Source: Rhizohabitans arisaemae
GTDB lineage: Bacteria; Actinomycetota; Actinomycetes; Streptosporangiales; Streptosporangiaceae
NCBI RefSeq assembly: GCF_025996515.1
Contig: NZ_BLRH01000055.1
Location: 186,001-250,000, forward strand
DNA: 64,000 nt
Direction: 5' to 3'
The notes below the pieces were generated by a model, which worked only from the letters and a program-made list of their open reading frames with translations, was not told where the DNA came from and searched no databases. Positions 1-8,831 of this stretch are shown here, one piece after another (positions within the stretch are counted from its first letter, which is position 1; every line of letters begins with the position of its first letter). A program made the position numbers and the translations under genes.

Positions 1-1
1 C

Positions 2-61
2 GCCTTCGGCTACGACATCCCCTACATCCCCGTCGAAGAGGCAGCCCATGCGAACGTCTGA
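2..61 (+). CDS. 3' end of an upstream gene, possibly DUF917 family
   Basis: An open frame enters from the left edge and stops at a TGA at 59-61, giving about 19 residues ending in VEEAAHANV. It overlaps the start of the next gene by 14 bases, so both belong to one operon. DUF917-type proteins (related to S-methyl thiohydantoin desulfurase) are frequent partners of hydantoinase/oxoprolinase genes, and the segment GYDIPYIPVE would suit the end of such a protein. Too little sequence is present to be sure of the family. Confidence 0.4.
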   Translation, partial: AFGYDIPYIPVEEAAHANV

Positions 62-1610
62 CCGCACCGCCGACCTGCGGGTCGGGGTCGACGTCGGCGG
101 CACCAACACCGACGCGGTCGTCCTCGACGCCGCGAACCGGATCGTCGCCTCCACCAAACAGCCCACCAGCCCCGACGTGACCGCGGGGATGCGCGCCGCC
201 GTCAGCGCCGTCCTGGCCGAGCTGGGCGAGGACCGGTCCCGGGTGGGCCGGGTGATGCTCGGCACCACCCACGCCGTCAACGCGATCCTGGAGCGTCGCA
301 GACTCGGCCGGGTCGCGGCGGTCCGGCTCGGCGCCCCCTCGTCCCTGTCCATCCCGCCGCTGGAGTCCTGGCCCGACGACCTGCGGCGGACGGCGGTCGT
401 GTCCACCACCACGCTGCGCGGCGGATACTACGTGGACGGGCGGTCCCTGGCCGACCTCGACCGCGACGGGCTCCGCCGGTTCCTCGGCGCGGTCGCCGGG
501 CGGGTCGACGCGATCGCGCTCACCGGCGTCTTCAGCCCCGCCTCGCCGGAACAGGAGCTGCAGGCCGCCGAGATCACGGCCGAGGAGCTCGGCCCCGACG
601 TCGCCGTCTCCCTCAGCCACGAGATCGGCGCCCTCGGGCTGCTGGAGCGGGAGAACGCGACCGTGCTCAACGCCATGCTGTACCGGGTGGCCAGGCACGT
701 CCGCGACGCCCTCCAGGCCGTCCTGGACGAGCACGGCCTGCGGGTCTCCCGCTACTTCACCCAGAACGACGGCACCCTGATGGAGGTGGACTTCGCCGCA
801 CGGTACCCGGTGCTCACCATCGGCTCGGGGCCCGCCAACTCGATCCGGGGCGCCGCCTACCTGTCCGGCTTCTCCGACGCGATCGTGGCGGACGTCGGCG
901 GCACCTCCACCGACCTTGGCGTCCTGGTCAACGGCTTCCCCCGGGTCTCCTCGGTGGGCGCCGAGATCGGCGGGGTTCGGACCAACTTCCGGATGCCCGA
1001 CATCCTCGCGCTCGCCCTCGGCGGCGGTACGGTGATCGACGGCGACGGCGTCCCCGGGATCACCTCGGTGGGCTATCGGATCGGCGAGGAGGCCCTGGTC
1101 TTCGGCGGAGGCACCCCCACGATGACCGACGCGTGCGTGGCGGCCGGCCGAACCGGCCTGGGCCGGCACCGGGTACCCGAACGGCTGCGCCGGGCGCTGG
1201 CGGCCGCGGTGGGCCACGCCGACGAGCGGGTGGCCGACGCGGTGGACCGGATGTCGCTCGGCAAGGCCGGCATGCCGCTGGTCGTGGTCGGCGGCGGCGC
1301 CTTCCTCGTCCCGGACGGCCTGCCCGGGGTCGCGGCGGTGGTACGGCCGGAGCACGGCGGCGTCGCCAACGCGGTCGGGGCCGCGATCGCCCTGGTGAGC
1401 GGCTCGTGCGAGACGATCGCCCCCGCAGGCAACGGCCGCCGGGAGGCGGTGGAGGCCGCCGCGGAGACCGCGCGGCGCCGGGCGGTCCAGGCAGGCGCGG
1501 ACCCGTCCTCCGTCGAGATCGTCGAGATGTCGGAGATCCCGCTCAGTTACCTTCCCGAGCCGTCGCTTCGGGTGCAGATCAAGGCGGCCGGGCCGCTCGG
1601 AAAGCTCTAG
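48..1610 (+). CDS. hydantoinase/oxoprolinase family protein
   Basis: A 520-residue protein of the ASKHA-fold hydantoinase A/oxoprolinase family, whose members hydrolyse cyclic amides such as hydantoins or 5-oxoproline, usually with ATP. The N-terminus has the phosphate-binding motif VGVDVGGTNTDAVV (residues about 12-25), and a second actin-like motif VADVGGTSTDLGV lies near residue 283. The length fits the short hydantoinase class often paired with DUF917 rather than the 700-residue HyuA. It starts at an ATG inside the end of the preceding gene and is followed after 11 bases by a binding-protein gene, so the enzyme and the downstream importer probably share a substrate. The substrate cannot be read from the sequence. 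Confidence 0.85.
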   Translation: MRTSDRTADLRVGVDVGGTNTDAVVLDAANRIVASTKQPTSPDVTAGMRAAVSAVLAELGEDRSRVGRVMLGTTHAVNAILERRRLGRVAAVRLGAPSSLSIPPLESWPDDLRRTAVVSTTTLRGGYYVDGRSLADLDRDGLRRFLGAVAGRVDAIALTGVFSPASPEQELQAAEITAEELGPDVAVSLSHEIGALGLLERENATVLNAMLYRVARHVRDALQAVLDEHGLRVSRYFTQNDGTLMEVDFAARYPVLTIGSGPANSIRGAAYLSGFSDAIVADVGGTSTDLGVLVNGFPRVSSVGAEIGGVRTNFRMPDILALALGGGTVIDGDGVPGITSVGYRIGEEALVFGGGTPTMTDACVAAGRTGLGRHRVPERLRRALAAAVGHADERVADAVDRMSLGKAGMPLVVVGGGAFLVPDGLPGVAAVVRPEHGGVANAVGAAIALVSGSCETIAPAGNGRREAVEAAAETARRRAVQAGADPSSVEIVEMSEIPLSYLPEPSLRVQIKAAGPLGKL

Positions 1611-1621
1611 GAGATCCCCCC

Positions 1622-3217
1622 ATGCGTCTTCCCCTGCGCACTCTGGCCCTGGTGTCCGCGCTCGGCCTCGCGGTCGCCGGGTGCTCCGGCGGCGAGGTAC
1701 GGCGTCCCGCGGCCTCCTCGGCGCCGGCCGCACCGACCGCACCGTTCGTCTACGCGTTCAACCTGGACGTGATCACCAACTGGGATCCGGCCACCTCCTC
1801 GTCCAACGAGATCATCGCCTTGCAGAACGTCTACGAGACGCTGACCAAGTACAACCCGGAGACCAGAAAGGCCGAGCCGCGGCTGGCGGTCTCCTGGACC
1901 GCCTCACCCGACGGCAGGGGCTGGACGTTCAAGCTGCGCGAGGGGGCGAAATTCCACACCGGCAAGCCGGTGGACGCCGCCGCGGTGAAGGCCTCGATCG
2001 AGCGGACCCGGAAGATGGCGGGCTACGCCGCCTACATCTGGGACTCGGTGAAGGCGATCCAGGTGGTGAACCCCACCACGGTGCGGTTCTCGCTGAGCTA
2101 CCCCGCGCCGCTGGACCTGATCGCCTCCGCCGGGTACGGCGCCTACGTGTACGACACCACGGCCGCCGGGCGGGGCGACCTCAAGGCGTGGTTCGCCGAG
2201 GGCCGGGACGCCGGCTCCGGCCCGTACACGGTCGGCACCTGGGAGAAGGGCAGGGAGACCGAGCTCACCCTGAAGGCCTTCGACGACTACTGGGGTGGCT
2301 GGAAGGACCCGGGTCACTACCGGGACGTGCGGTTCCGGGTGACCCCGGAGGAGACCACGGCCTGGCAGCTGCTGAAGCGGGGCGAGGTCGGCTTCATGGA
2401 GCGGGTGAGCCCGCAGCTGTTCGCGCAGGCGCCCGCCGACGGGGTGCAGACGTCGGAGACGTCCTCGTTCCAGAACCTGCTCGTGCTGTTCAACACCGAG
2501 TCGACGGATGTGCGGGTGCGGCGGGCCGTACAGAAGGCGATCGACTACCAGGGCCTGGTGACGGCGGCGAAGGGGTCGATCGTGCTGGGGGGCGGGCTGG
2601 TGCCGGAAGGGCTCCTCGGCCACGTCCCCGGCGATCCGCCGGCGCAGGACCTGGCGGGGGCGGAGGCGCTGCTCAGGGAGGCGGGGTACGGCCCCGGCGG
2701 CAGGGAGCTGACCCTGCGGATGACCTTCGCGCAAGGCGACTCCGACCAGCAGCTGCTCACCACCCTGCTCGGGTCGGCGCTGTCGAAGCTGAACGTGAAG
2801 CTGGAGGCGGCGCCGCTGCAGTGGAGCGCCCAGTGGGACCAGGGCAAGGCCAAGGACCCGAGCAAGCGCCAGGACATCTTCGTCATGTACTGGTTCCCCG
2901 ACTACGCCGACGCCTACTCCTGGTTCAACAACGTGTTCCGCAGCGCCGAGAACGTGGAGTTCAACCTCTCGTACCTGAAGGACCCGGCGGTCGACGCCAA
3001 AATCGACACGCTTCCCGAGCTCACCGCGACCGACCGGGCCGCGGCCGAGAAGGCGTACGGCGAGCTGCAGGCCACGCTGATCGACGAGCGGGCGGCGGTG
3101 GCCGTCCCGTACGTGCAGCGGTACCGCCGCGCCTATCTGGGCGGTGTGCAGGGCTACGTCGACAACCCGGCCTACCCGAACGTGGTCTTCTTCCACGATC
3201 TGCGCGCGGGGCGGTAG
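1622..3217 (+). CDS. ABC transporter substrate-binding lipoprotein, peptide/nickel type (family 5)
   Basis: A 531-residue solute-binding protein of the DppA/OppA type. The ATG at 1622 follows an AGGAG-type ribosome site and gives a lipoprotein signal peptide with lipobox VAGC (Cys about 21), so it is anchored outside the membrane. The mature protein has the family 5 layout, including WTASPDGRGWTFKLREGAKF near residue 95 and FSLSYPAPLDL further on. Opening the frame upstream of 1622 would overlap the hydantoinase gene and lose the signal peptide. It is the first gene of a complete five-component importer and should deliver the substrate to the two permeases that follow. The ligand is unknown; a peptide, cyclic dipeptide or hydantoin is an inference from the context. 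Confidence 0.88.
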   Translation: MRLPLRTLALVSALGLAVAGCSGGEVRRPAASSAPAAPTAPFVYAFNLDVITNWDPATSSSNEIIALQNVYETLTKYNPETRKAEPRLAVSWTASPDGRGWTFKLREGAKFHTGKPVDAAAVKASIERTRKMAGYAAYIWDSVKAIQVVNPTTVRFSLSYPAPLDLIASAGYGAYVYDTTAAGRGDLKAWFAEGRDAGSGPYTVGTWEKGRETELTLKAFDDYWGGWKDPGHYRDVRFRVTPEETTAWQLLKRGEVGFMERVSPQLFAQAPADGVQTSETSSFQNLLVLFNTESTDVRVRRAVQKAIDYQGLVTAAKGSIVLGGGLVPEGLLGHVPGDPPAQDLAGAEALLREAGYGPGGRELTLRMTFAQGDSDQQLLTTLLGSALSKLNVKLEAAPLQWSAQWDQGKAKDPSKRQDIFVMYWFPDYADAYSWFNNVFRSAENVEFNLSYLKDPAVDAKIDTLPELTATDRAAAEKAYGELQATLIDERAAVAVPYVQRYRRAYLGGVQGYVDNPAYPNVVFFHDLRAGR

Positions 3218-3220
3218 CGG

Positions 3221-4237
3221 GTGCTCCGGCTGCTGATGCGCCGGCTCGGCCAGGCTGCCCTGGTCGTGGCCGGCGTGGTCGGCCTCACCTTCGTCGTCAC
3301 GCGCCTGGTCCCGGGCGACCCCGCGGTCGCCTACGCCGGTCCCCGGGCGAGCGAGGCCGAGCTGGCGCAGGCCAGGGAGCGGTTCGGGCTCGACGAGGCG
3401 GTCCCGGTCCAGCTGTGGAACTATGTGCGGGATCTGTTCGCCGGTGACCTCGGGATCAGCCTGCGCACCCGGCAGCCGGTCTTGGACGATCTGGCGCTGG
3501 CCTTCCCGGCCTCGCTGGAGCTGGTGGGCACGGCGTTGTTCGTCGCGATCGCCGCGGGGATCCCGCTCGGTGTCCTAGCCGCCCGCTATAAGGGGAAATT
3601 TCCGGATCTGTCGGTGCGGTTCTCCTCGATGCTCGCGGTGTCGGTCCCCGTGTTCTGGCTCGCCCTCGTCCTGCAGACCGTGTTCGCGAGCAACCTCCGC
3701 TGGTTCCCGGTGGCCGGAGAGTACGACGCCGCCCTCGACACGACCAGCCCGCTCACGGTCTACACGAACGTCACCGTGGTCGACGCGCTCCTCACCGGCA
3801 ACTGGCCGATCCTGGTCAGCACCCTGCACCACCTGGTGCTCCCCGCCCTCGTGGTCGCCGCCTACCCCATCGGGCTGATCGCCCAGATGACCCGGGCCGT
3901 GCTGCTGGAGGAGGCCGGCCAGGACCACACCCGGCTCGAACGCTCCCTGGGGTTCGGCGAGACCTCCATCCTGGTCCGGTTCTCGCTCCGGCCCGCGCTG
4001 AACCCGGTGCTCTCCCTGATCGCCCTGGTCTTCGCGTACGCGATCGTCAACGGGTTCCTGGTCGAGGCGGTCTTCAACTGGCCGGGCCTCGGCCGGTACG
4101 CGGCCGACGCCATCCGATCCCTGGACACCCCGGCCGTCGCCGGGGTCACCCTGCTGGTGGCACTGCTGTACGTCCTGGCCAACCTCCTGGTCGACCTGGT
4201 CCAGGGGATCCTCGACCCGAGAGCGAGGACGCGATGA
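3221..4237 (+). CDS. ABC transporter permease, DppB type
   Basis: A 338-residue integral membrane protein with the arrangement of DppB/OppB permeases: an N-terminal membrane helix, the motif TRLVPGDPAVAYAG just after it, a periplasmic segment, and a C-terminal permease domain with the coupling-helix region EEAGQDHTRLERSLGFGE. It uses a GTG start three bases after the binding-protein stop, and its last four bases overlap the next permease gene. It forms half of the transmembrane channel of the importer. Confidence 0.88.
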   Translation: MLRLLMRRLGQAALVVAGVVGLTFVVTRLVPGDPAVAYAGPRASEAELAQARERFGLDEAVPVQLWNYVRDLFAGDLGISLRTRQPVLDDLALAFPASLELVGTALFVAIAAGIPLGVLAARYKGKFPDLSVRFSSMLAVSVPVFWLALVLQTVFASNLRWFPVAGEYDAALDTTSPLTVYTNVTVVDALLTGNWPILVSTLHHLVLPALVVAAYPIGLIAQMTRAVLLEEAGQDHTRLERSLGFGETSILVRFSLRPALNPVLSLIALVFAYAIVNGFLVEAVFNWPGLGRYAADAIRSLDTPAVAGVTLLVALLYVLANLLVDLVQGILDPRARTR

Positions 4238-5070
4238 CCGCCGCCCTCCACCGGCTGGCCCGGACCGACCGGCTCGCCTTCGCCGGGCTGGTCATCCTCG
4301 TCCTGATCATGCTGGCCACCCTGCTCGCCCCGTGGATCGCGCCCTACCCGGCGGACGACCCCCGGCCCGTGGACGCGCTGCTGCCGCCGGGCGCCGAGCA
4401 CTGGTTCGGCACCGACCAGGTCGGCCGGGACGTCCTCACCAGGATCCTGTACGGCGCGCGGACCTCGCTGTTCATCGCGGTGTCGACACTCGCCCTGTCC
4501 GCCGCGGTCGGCGTGACCCTCGGGGTGGTCGCCGGGTACGCGGGCGGCTGGATCCGGGATGTGATCATGCGGGTAACCGACGTCTTCCTCGCCTTCCCGG
4601 CGCTGCTGCTCTCCCTCGCCCTGGCGGTGGTGCTCCGGCCCAGCGTGACCACCGTGATCATCGCGATCTCGGCGACCTGGTGGCCGTGGTACGCCCGGGT
4701 GACCGCCGCGGCGGCCACCTCGGTGTCGGCCCGCGCCTACGTCGACTCGGCCCGCTGCCTCGGGGTACCCGCGCCGCTGATCGTCTTCCGGCACGTGCTG
4801 CCGAACGCGCTCACCCCGGTGCTGGTCCAGCTCTCCCTGGACGCCGGAGGAATCATCCTCACCGCCGCCGCCCTCTCCTATCTCGGTCTCGGCGCCCAGG
4901 AACCGACCGCCGAGTGGGGGCTCATGGTCGAGCAGGGGCAGGCCCTGTTCACCACCGACTGGTGGGTGGTCACCTTCCCGGGTCTCGCCATCCTGATCAC
5001 CGCCTTCGCCTTCAACACCCTCGGCGAGGGTCTGCGCTCGATCCTCGACCCGCGAAGGACGGTCCGATGA
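4234..5070 (+). CDS. ABC transporter permease, DppC type
   Basis: A 278-residue DppC/OppC permease. The stretch HWFGTDQVGRDVLTRILYGA (residues about 55-74) is diagnostic for this family, and the coupling helix is near ARAYVDSARCLGV. The ATG overlaps the stop of the preceding gene and its own stop overlaps the ATG of the first ATPase, so the whole importer is translationally coupled. It pairs with the DppB-type subunit to form the channel. Confidence 0.88.
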   Translation: MTAALHRLARTDRLAFAGLVILVLIMLATLLAPWIAPYPADDPRPVDALLPPGAEHWFGTDQVGRDVLTRILYGARTSLFIAVSTLALSAAVGVTLGVVAGYAGGWIRDVIMRVTDVFLAFPALLLSLALAVVLRPSVTTVIIAISATWWPWYARVTAAAATSVSARAYVDSARCLGVPAPLIVFRHVLPNALTPVLVQLSLDAGGIILTAAALSYLGLGAQEPTAEWGLMVEQGQALFTTDWWVVTFPGLAILITAFAFNTLGEGLRSILDPRRTVR

Positions 5071-5846
5071 CCTTGATCTCGGTACGCGACCTGCGGGTAC
5101 GCATCGGCGAGCGGGTCATCGCCGACGTCCCCGAACTCGACGTGGCGAGGGGCGAGTGCGTGGCCGTGGTCGGCGAGAGCGGCTCCGGCAAGAGCACCAC
5201 CCTGCTGTCGATCCTCGGGCTGGTCGAGGGCGCGCAGATCTCCGGGAGCATCGAGGCTTTCGGGGTGGACGTCCGCACCGCGAGCCGAAGCCGGCTGCGG
5301 GAGATCAGAGGCGCGAAGATCGCCCTCGTCATGCAGAGCCCGCAGGCGGCCCTCAATCCGACGCTGCGGCTCGGGACGCTGCTCCGCCGGGCGTTGAAAC
5401 GGCACGGCGTCGCCGGGGCGGAGGCGGAGCGGCGGACGGCGCAGGCCGTCGCCGACGTCATGCTGGAGCCGGCGATCCTGCGCCGGTACCCGCACGAGGT
5501 GTCCGGCGGGCAGGCCCAGCGCTTCGCCCTCGCGCTCGCGCTCGCCCTCGGCGCCGAGGTCATCCTGGCCGACGAGCCGACCAGCGCGCTGGACGTGACC
5601 GTGCAGGCCGAGGTGGTCGCCGTCCTGCGGCGGCTCCGCGCCGAGCGGGGCCTGGCGGTGCTGCTGGTCTCGCACGACCTCGCCCTCGTCTCGATCGTCG
5701 CCGACCGCGTACTCGTGATGCGGGAGGGCCGGGTCGTGGAGAGCGGCCCCGCCGCCGAGGTGTTCGCCCGGCCCCGTGACCCGTACACCCGAGAGCTGAT
5801 CGCCGCCGTGCCCGTACTCCCGGAGGCCGACCGTGTTCACGACTGA
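5067..5846 (+). CDS. ABC transporter ATP-binding protein, DppD type
   Basis: A 259-residue ATPase. Walker A is GESGSGKST (residues about 37-45), the signature is VSGGQAQR, Walker B is [11 protein letters not shown] and the H-loop is LLVSHD. I start it at the ATG at 5067, which overlaps the permease stop by four bases; the longer upstream reading frame is out of register with known relatives. The C-terminus is short, ending soon after RDPYTRELIAAVPVLPEAD, without the cysteine-rich tail seen in many DppD proteins. It should act as a heterodimer with the ATPase at 5981. Confidence 0.88.
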   Translation: MTLISVRDLRVRIGERVIADVPELDVARGECVAVVGESGSGKSTTLLSILGLVEGAQISGSIEAFGVDVRTASRSRLREIRGAKIALVMQSPQAALNPTLRLGTLLRRALKRHGVAGAEAERRTAQAVADVMLEPAILRRYPHEVSGGQAQRFALALALALGAEVILADEPTSALDVTVQAEVVAVLRRLRAERGLAVLLVSHDLALVSIVADRVLVMREGRVVESGPAAEVFARPRDPYTRELIAAVPVLPEADRVHD

Positions 5847-5994
5847 GACCCTCGCCTTCCTTTCGATCGTCACCGAGCACGCCCGGGAGAACGGCCCCGC
5901 CGAAGGCACCGTCCCCCACCCGAGACCCCCGCTTCTGGACGAACTCCTCGTGGACGCCCCCGAACCCCCGGAGACCGACCATGCTGACAGCTGA
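5833..5994 (+). CDS. small ORF between the two ATPase genes, unknown function
   Basis: A 53-codon frame starting at a GTG at 5833 and stopping at 5994. It overlaps the end of the first ATPase gene by 14 bases and the start of the second by 14 bases, which fits translational coupling on both sides. The predicted peptide begins MFTTETLAFLSIVTEHAREN, is rich in proline and acidic residues, and has no transmembrane segment, cysteine pair or signal peptide. Without it there would be an unexplained gap of about 130 bases in an otherwise tightly packed operon. I recognise no family. It could encode a small accessory protein of the importer or only keep ribosomes moving across the gap. Confidence 0.5.
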   Translation: MFTTETLAFLSIVTEHARENGPAEGTVPHPRPPLLDELLVDAPEPPETDHADS

Positions 5995-6886
5995 GAACCT
6001 CGTCCTCGGCTACGGCGCACAGCCCGTGGTGCACGGGGTGGACCTCTCCCTGGGCTCAGGCGGCGCCGGTCTCATCGGGGAGAGCGGCTCCGGCAAGACC
6101 ACCCTCGCCCGGGCGCTGCTCGGCCTGATCAAGCCGCGTTCGGGCCGGGTGCTGTACGGCTCGCGCGAGGTCATCGCGATGGGCCGCGCCGAACGGGCCG
6201 CCTTCCGCGGCGCCGTACAGCCCGTCTTCCAGGACGGCAGCGAGGCGCTCAACCCCCGGATGCGGGTCGGCGCCTCGATCACGGAGGCTCTCCGGACCCA
6301 CCGGCGACACGAGCCCGGCGTGGCCGAACTGCTCCGGGCCGTCGGCCTCGATCCGGCCCTGGCCGACCGCAGACCGCACCAGCTCTCCGGCGGCCAGCGG
6401 CAGCGGGTCGTCATCGCCCGGGCCCTCGCCGTCCAGCCGAAGACCTTGATCCTGGACGAGCCGACCAGCGCGCTGGACGTGACCGTGCAGGCCAAGGTGC
6501 TGGACCTACTGGAGCGGCTCACCGCCGAGCGCGACCTCAACTACCTGCTCATCACGCACAACCTCGCCGTGGTGAGTAGGCTCTGCAGCACCTCACACGT
6601 GCTGTTCGCCGGGCGGGTCGTCGAGTCCGGCCCGACCCGGGCGCTGCTGACCCGCCCCGCGCACCCCTACACCGCGATGCTGCGCGACGCCGTCCCCCGC
6701 ATCGGCGGCCCGCCCCCGGGAACGGCCGACCGGACCGAGGCCGCCCCCGCCGGCACCGGCTGCCCGTTCCGCCTGCGCTGCCCCCTCGCCGACGACCGTT
6801 GCGCGGCGCAGCGGCCGGAGCCGCGTGTCCTGGGCGACCGCACCGTGGCCTGTCACCGCGCCGAGGAGGCTCTCACCGCGCGTTGA
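5981..6886 (+). CDS. ABC transporter ATP-binding protein, DppF type
   Basis: A 301-residue ATPase with Walker [12 protein letters not shown], signature LSGGQRQR, Walker [12 protein letters not shown] and H-loop LLITHN. After the nucleotide-binding domain comes the oligopeptide-transporter C-terminal tail with cysteines in [15 protein letters not shown] (residues about 251-265), which in this family can bind an iron-sulfur cluster or zinc. It is the last gene of the operon, starting inside the small ORF at 5833. It completes the set of binding protein, two permeases and two ATPases. Confidence 0.88.
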   Translation: MLTAENLVLGYGAQPVVHGVDLSLGSGGAGLIGESGSGKTTLARALLGLIKPRSGRVLYGSREVIAMGRAERAAFRGAVQPVFQDGSEALNPRMRVGASITEALRTHRRHEPGVAELLRAVGLDPALADRRPHQLSGGQRQRVVIARALAVQPKTLILDEPTSALDVTVQAKVLDLLERLTAERDLNYLLITHNLAVVSRLCSTSHVLFAGRVVESGPTRALLTRPAHPYTAMLRDAVPRIGGPPPGTADRTEAAPAGTGCPFRLRCPLADDRCAAQRPEPRVLGDRTVACHRAEEALTAR

Positions 6887-7000
6887 CCCCGAGCCGCGGC
6901 AGCCGTACCGAGCCCGCCACCCGGCGGTCCCGGTGACGTGCGGGGGCCGTCCACCGAACCCGGACGGCTGCCGCGGCCCCACCCCCCGCCGCAAATCCCG

Positions 7001-7048
7001 TCACCTCTTTATCCGTAGGTTCCGGGTCCGAGTCCCAGGCGTCCCACC
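7001..7048 (+). other. tRNA 3'-half relic, lysine-tRNA-like (possible att scar)
   Basis: About 48 bases resemble the anticodon-loop, variable-loop, T-arm and acceptor 3' strand of a tRNA. The anticodon region reads CTCTTTATC, the T-arm region reads CCGGG-TCCGAGT-CCCAGG, and the end is GCGTCCCACC. One pair of the T-stem is broken (C opposite A), and no 5' half precedes it, so it cannot be a working tRNA. Such fragments are usually left by integration at a tRNA gene. It lies exactly where the transporter operon ends and accessory genes begin. Assignment to tRNA-Lys is by resemblance only. Confidence 0.4.
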
Positions 7049-7126
7049 GGACTGGTCCAAGGCCGACTCGCCATTGCGGACAACCTGAAGCGGTGTCCCC
7101 TCTTCGCCGGTGGCCCGCCCCCGGCC

Positions 7127-7531
7127 TTAATCGGCGACAAGCTGGACCTGGTCTGCCTGCTCGCGCTGGCGGCGCAGCTCGTAGGTGCCGGGTGCGATAC
7201 CGGTAAAGGCGTGTTCGGGGTGCGCGAGGTAGGCCGTGGCGCCCTCCTCGACGGTCAGCACGCCAAGCACCAGTGCGCGGCCGGACCGGTCAGGGCTGAA
7301 GAACGCCGCGCCGGTCGCGACCAGGAGGTGGGTGTTGGCCTGGGCCTGGCCGCGGACGACCGGGACGCCGGAGGTGGGGATCGGGGTACGGGCAGGCTCC
7401 CCGGTGACCGGCACGACGGCGACGTCGCCCTGAAACTGCAGGCCGGACAGGATGGGGATCTCGGCCTGCCGGTCGAGGTGCTCGTCGACGGTGACGCCGA
7501 AGACGGCGATGGCCTGCTCGATGGTGGGCAT
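7127..7531 (-). CDS. hypothetical protein, small partner of the DUF6745-like gene
   Basis: A 134-residue soluble protein of unrecognised family. The ATG at 7531 is chosen because a GAGGAG ribosome site lies about eight bases upstream; a TTG six codons earlier would swallow that site. Visible features are an N-terminal helix MPTIEQAIAVFGVTVDEHL, a central beta-rich stretch with GDVAVVPV and VPVVRGQAQANTHLLVA, and a C-terminal YELRRQREQADQ. There are no cysteines or membrane segments. It follows the gene at 7553-8650 by 21 bases on the same strand and is very likely co-expressed with it. It may be a subunit or substrate of its neighbour, but nothing in the sequence proves a function. Confidence 0.65.
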   Translation of the reverse strand: MPTIEQAIAVFGVTVDEHLDRQAEIPILSGLQFQGDVAVVPVTGEPARTPIPTSGVPVVRGQAQANTHLLVATGAAFFSPDRSGRALVLGVLTVEEGATAYLAHPEHAFTGIAPGTYELRRQREQADQVQLVAD

Positions 7532-7552
7532 CTTCTCGGGGCTCCTCAAAGG

Positions 7553-8650
7553 TCAGGATCGGCGCTGTGCCTGGGCGTACTGGGCGGGGGTGAGGCCGTA
7601 GGTCCAGGCGGCGGCCTCGATGGGGTCGGTGCAGTGGGCGGGGACGGTGAGGCCGAAGCGGCGGCGGGTGCCGTCCCGCTCGACGGTGCCGTTGGTGCAC
7701 AGCAGGACGCGCACGTTCGTGGGGTATACGCCCGGGGGGACGTCGTGCAGGGTGAGCGTCTGGCCGGGGTTGCCGGGGTCGGGCGCGGCGGGCCCGATCT
7801 GGGCGAGTCGGGCCTCGGTGACGAAGCGGTCCCAGCCGCGGCGTTCGATGGCGCAGCGGCGGATCTCGGCGTTCGGCTCGCGGATGATCTCGTCGGTGGT
7901 CAGGGTGTCGTCGACGACGGCCCGGGGGACGTGGGTGCCGTGCCAGAAGTACAGCCCGAACCCGTCGACCCAGGTGACGGCGGGTCCGTCGGGGCAGTGG
8001 AGCCGCAGCCTGGCCAGGTCGCCCTCGCCGACCTGTTCCCGGCGCAGCTCGTCCGGGGGCGGGCAGAGGAGGACGAAGTCGCGGAACGGCCACCACCACC
8101 AGGCGGCGGGCGTGGACCGGATGCCCGGCAGGCAGGCCCGCCACAGCAGGCGGATCGCGCCGCGGATCGTGTCCTGCCGCGCGCCGCCCACCGCCGCGTC
8201 CACCGCCGACCGCACGTCCGCGTCCGCGGCCTCGGTGACCGTGGCCCGGGTGCCGGTGGGCGTGCCGCGCGGCGCGGTGTCCGCCGTCGCGGTGATCTCG
8301 GCGTGCAGGGCGGTCGCCGCCGCCCCGTGCACCGGATCGCCCGCCACGCCGTCCGCCGCGGCCCGGACGGCGTCGCGTACCGCCCGCCCGATCGTCTCGC
8401 CGGCCGTACCGTCCACGGCGCGATGGACCGAGTCGAGGACGCGGCCGTTGCGGTGGCCGGTGACCAGGCAGGCGGCGATCGGTGCGGCGAACGCGCCGAC
8501 GAGCGGCGAGGGCACCCACACGACCCGCTCCGGGAACGAGACCCCGATCTGCCGGTAGCAGGCGCGGGCGGCCGACTCGAACGCCTGCCTCCCCTCGGCG
8601 GAGACGTCCTGCTCGTCGGTCGCGGGACGGGCCGAAGCCGGTGCGCTCAC
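7553..8650 (-). CDS. DUF6745-like domain protein
   Basis: A 365-residue protein starting at GTG 8650. The N-terminal half is an alanine-rich helical region (residues about 15-150) with the repeated theme of VRDAVRAAADG-like helices. The C-terminal half has the pattern LHCPDGPAVTWVDGFGLYFW followed by HGTHVP, then IIREPNAEIRRCAIERRGWD, which I associate with the DUF6745 family of actinobacterial proteins of unknown function. No catalytic motif, signal peptide or membrane helix is visible. It is the promoter-proximal gene of a two-gene operon with 7127-7531 and is divergent from the LRR/oxygenase pair. The family name comes from memory of its motifs, not from a search. Confidence 0.65.
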   Translation of the reverse strand: MSAPASARPATDEQDVSAEGRQAFESAARACYRQIGVSFPERVVWVPSPLVGAFAAPIAACLVTGHRNGRVLDSVHRAVDGTAGETIGRAVRDAVRAAADGVAGDPVHGAAATALHAEITATADTAPRGTPTGTRATVTEAADADVRSAVDAAVGGARQDTIRGAIRLLWRACLPGIRSTPAAWWWWPFRDFVLLCPPPDELRREQVGEGDLARLRLHCPDGPAVTWVDGFGLYFWHGTHVPRAVVDDTLTTDEIIREPNAEIRRCAIERRGWDRFVTEARLAQIGPAAPDPGNPGQTLTLHDVPPGVYPTNVRVLLCTNGTVERDGTRRRFGLTVPAHCTDPIEAAAWTYGLTPAQYAQAQRRS

Positions 8651-8831
8651 AGTGGAGACCTCCCATGCCGGCGGCCTGGCTCCGCCTCAGGACGCCGCAA
8701 TGTATACCGTGCCGCGCGGAGCTGTCCACGCCCGCGATCACGCGTCCGATGGGCCGAAACGCCTGCGGGCAAGGTCATTTCGGCGGTAGCTTAGCGGGGC
8801 TTTGTCGTGACATAGCGATGGTGATCCGTAC

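Noticed and set aside
1133-3217. Long frame of 694 codons as one gene
   Set aside because: The first 163 codons overlap the hydantoinase gene and have an Arg/Gly/Pro composition typical of an out-of-frame GC-rich shadow; the signal peptide defines the start at 1622.
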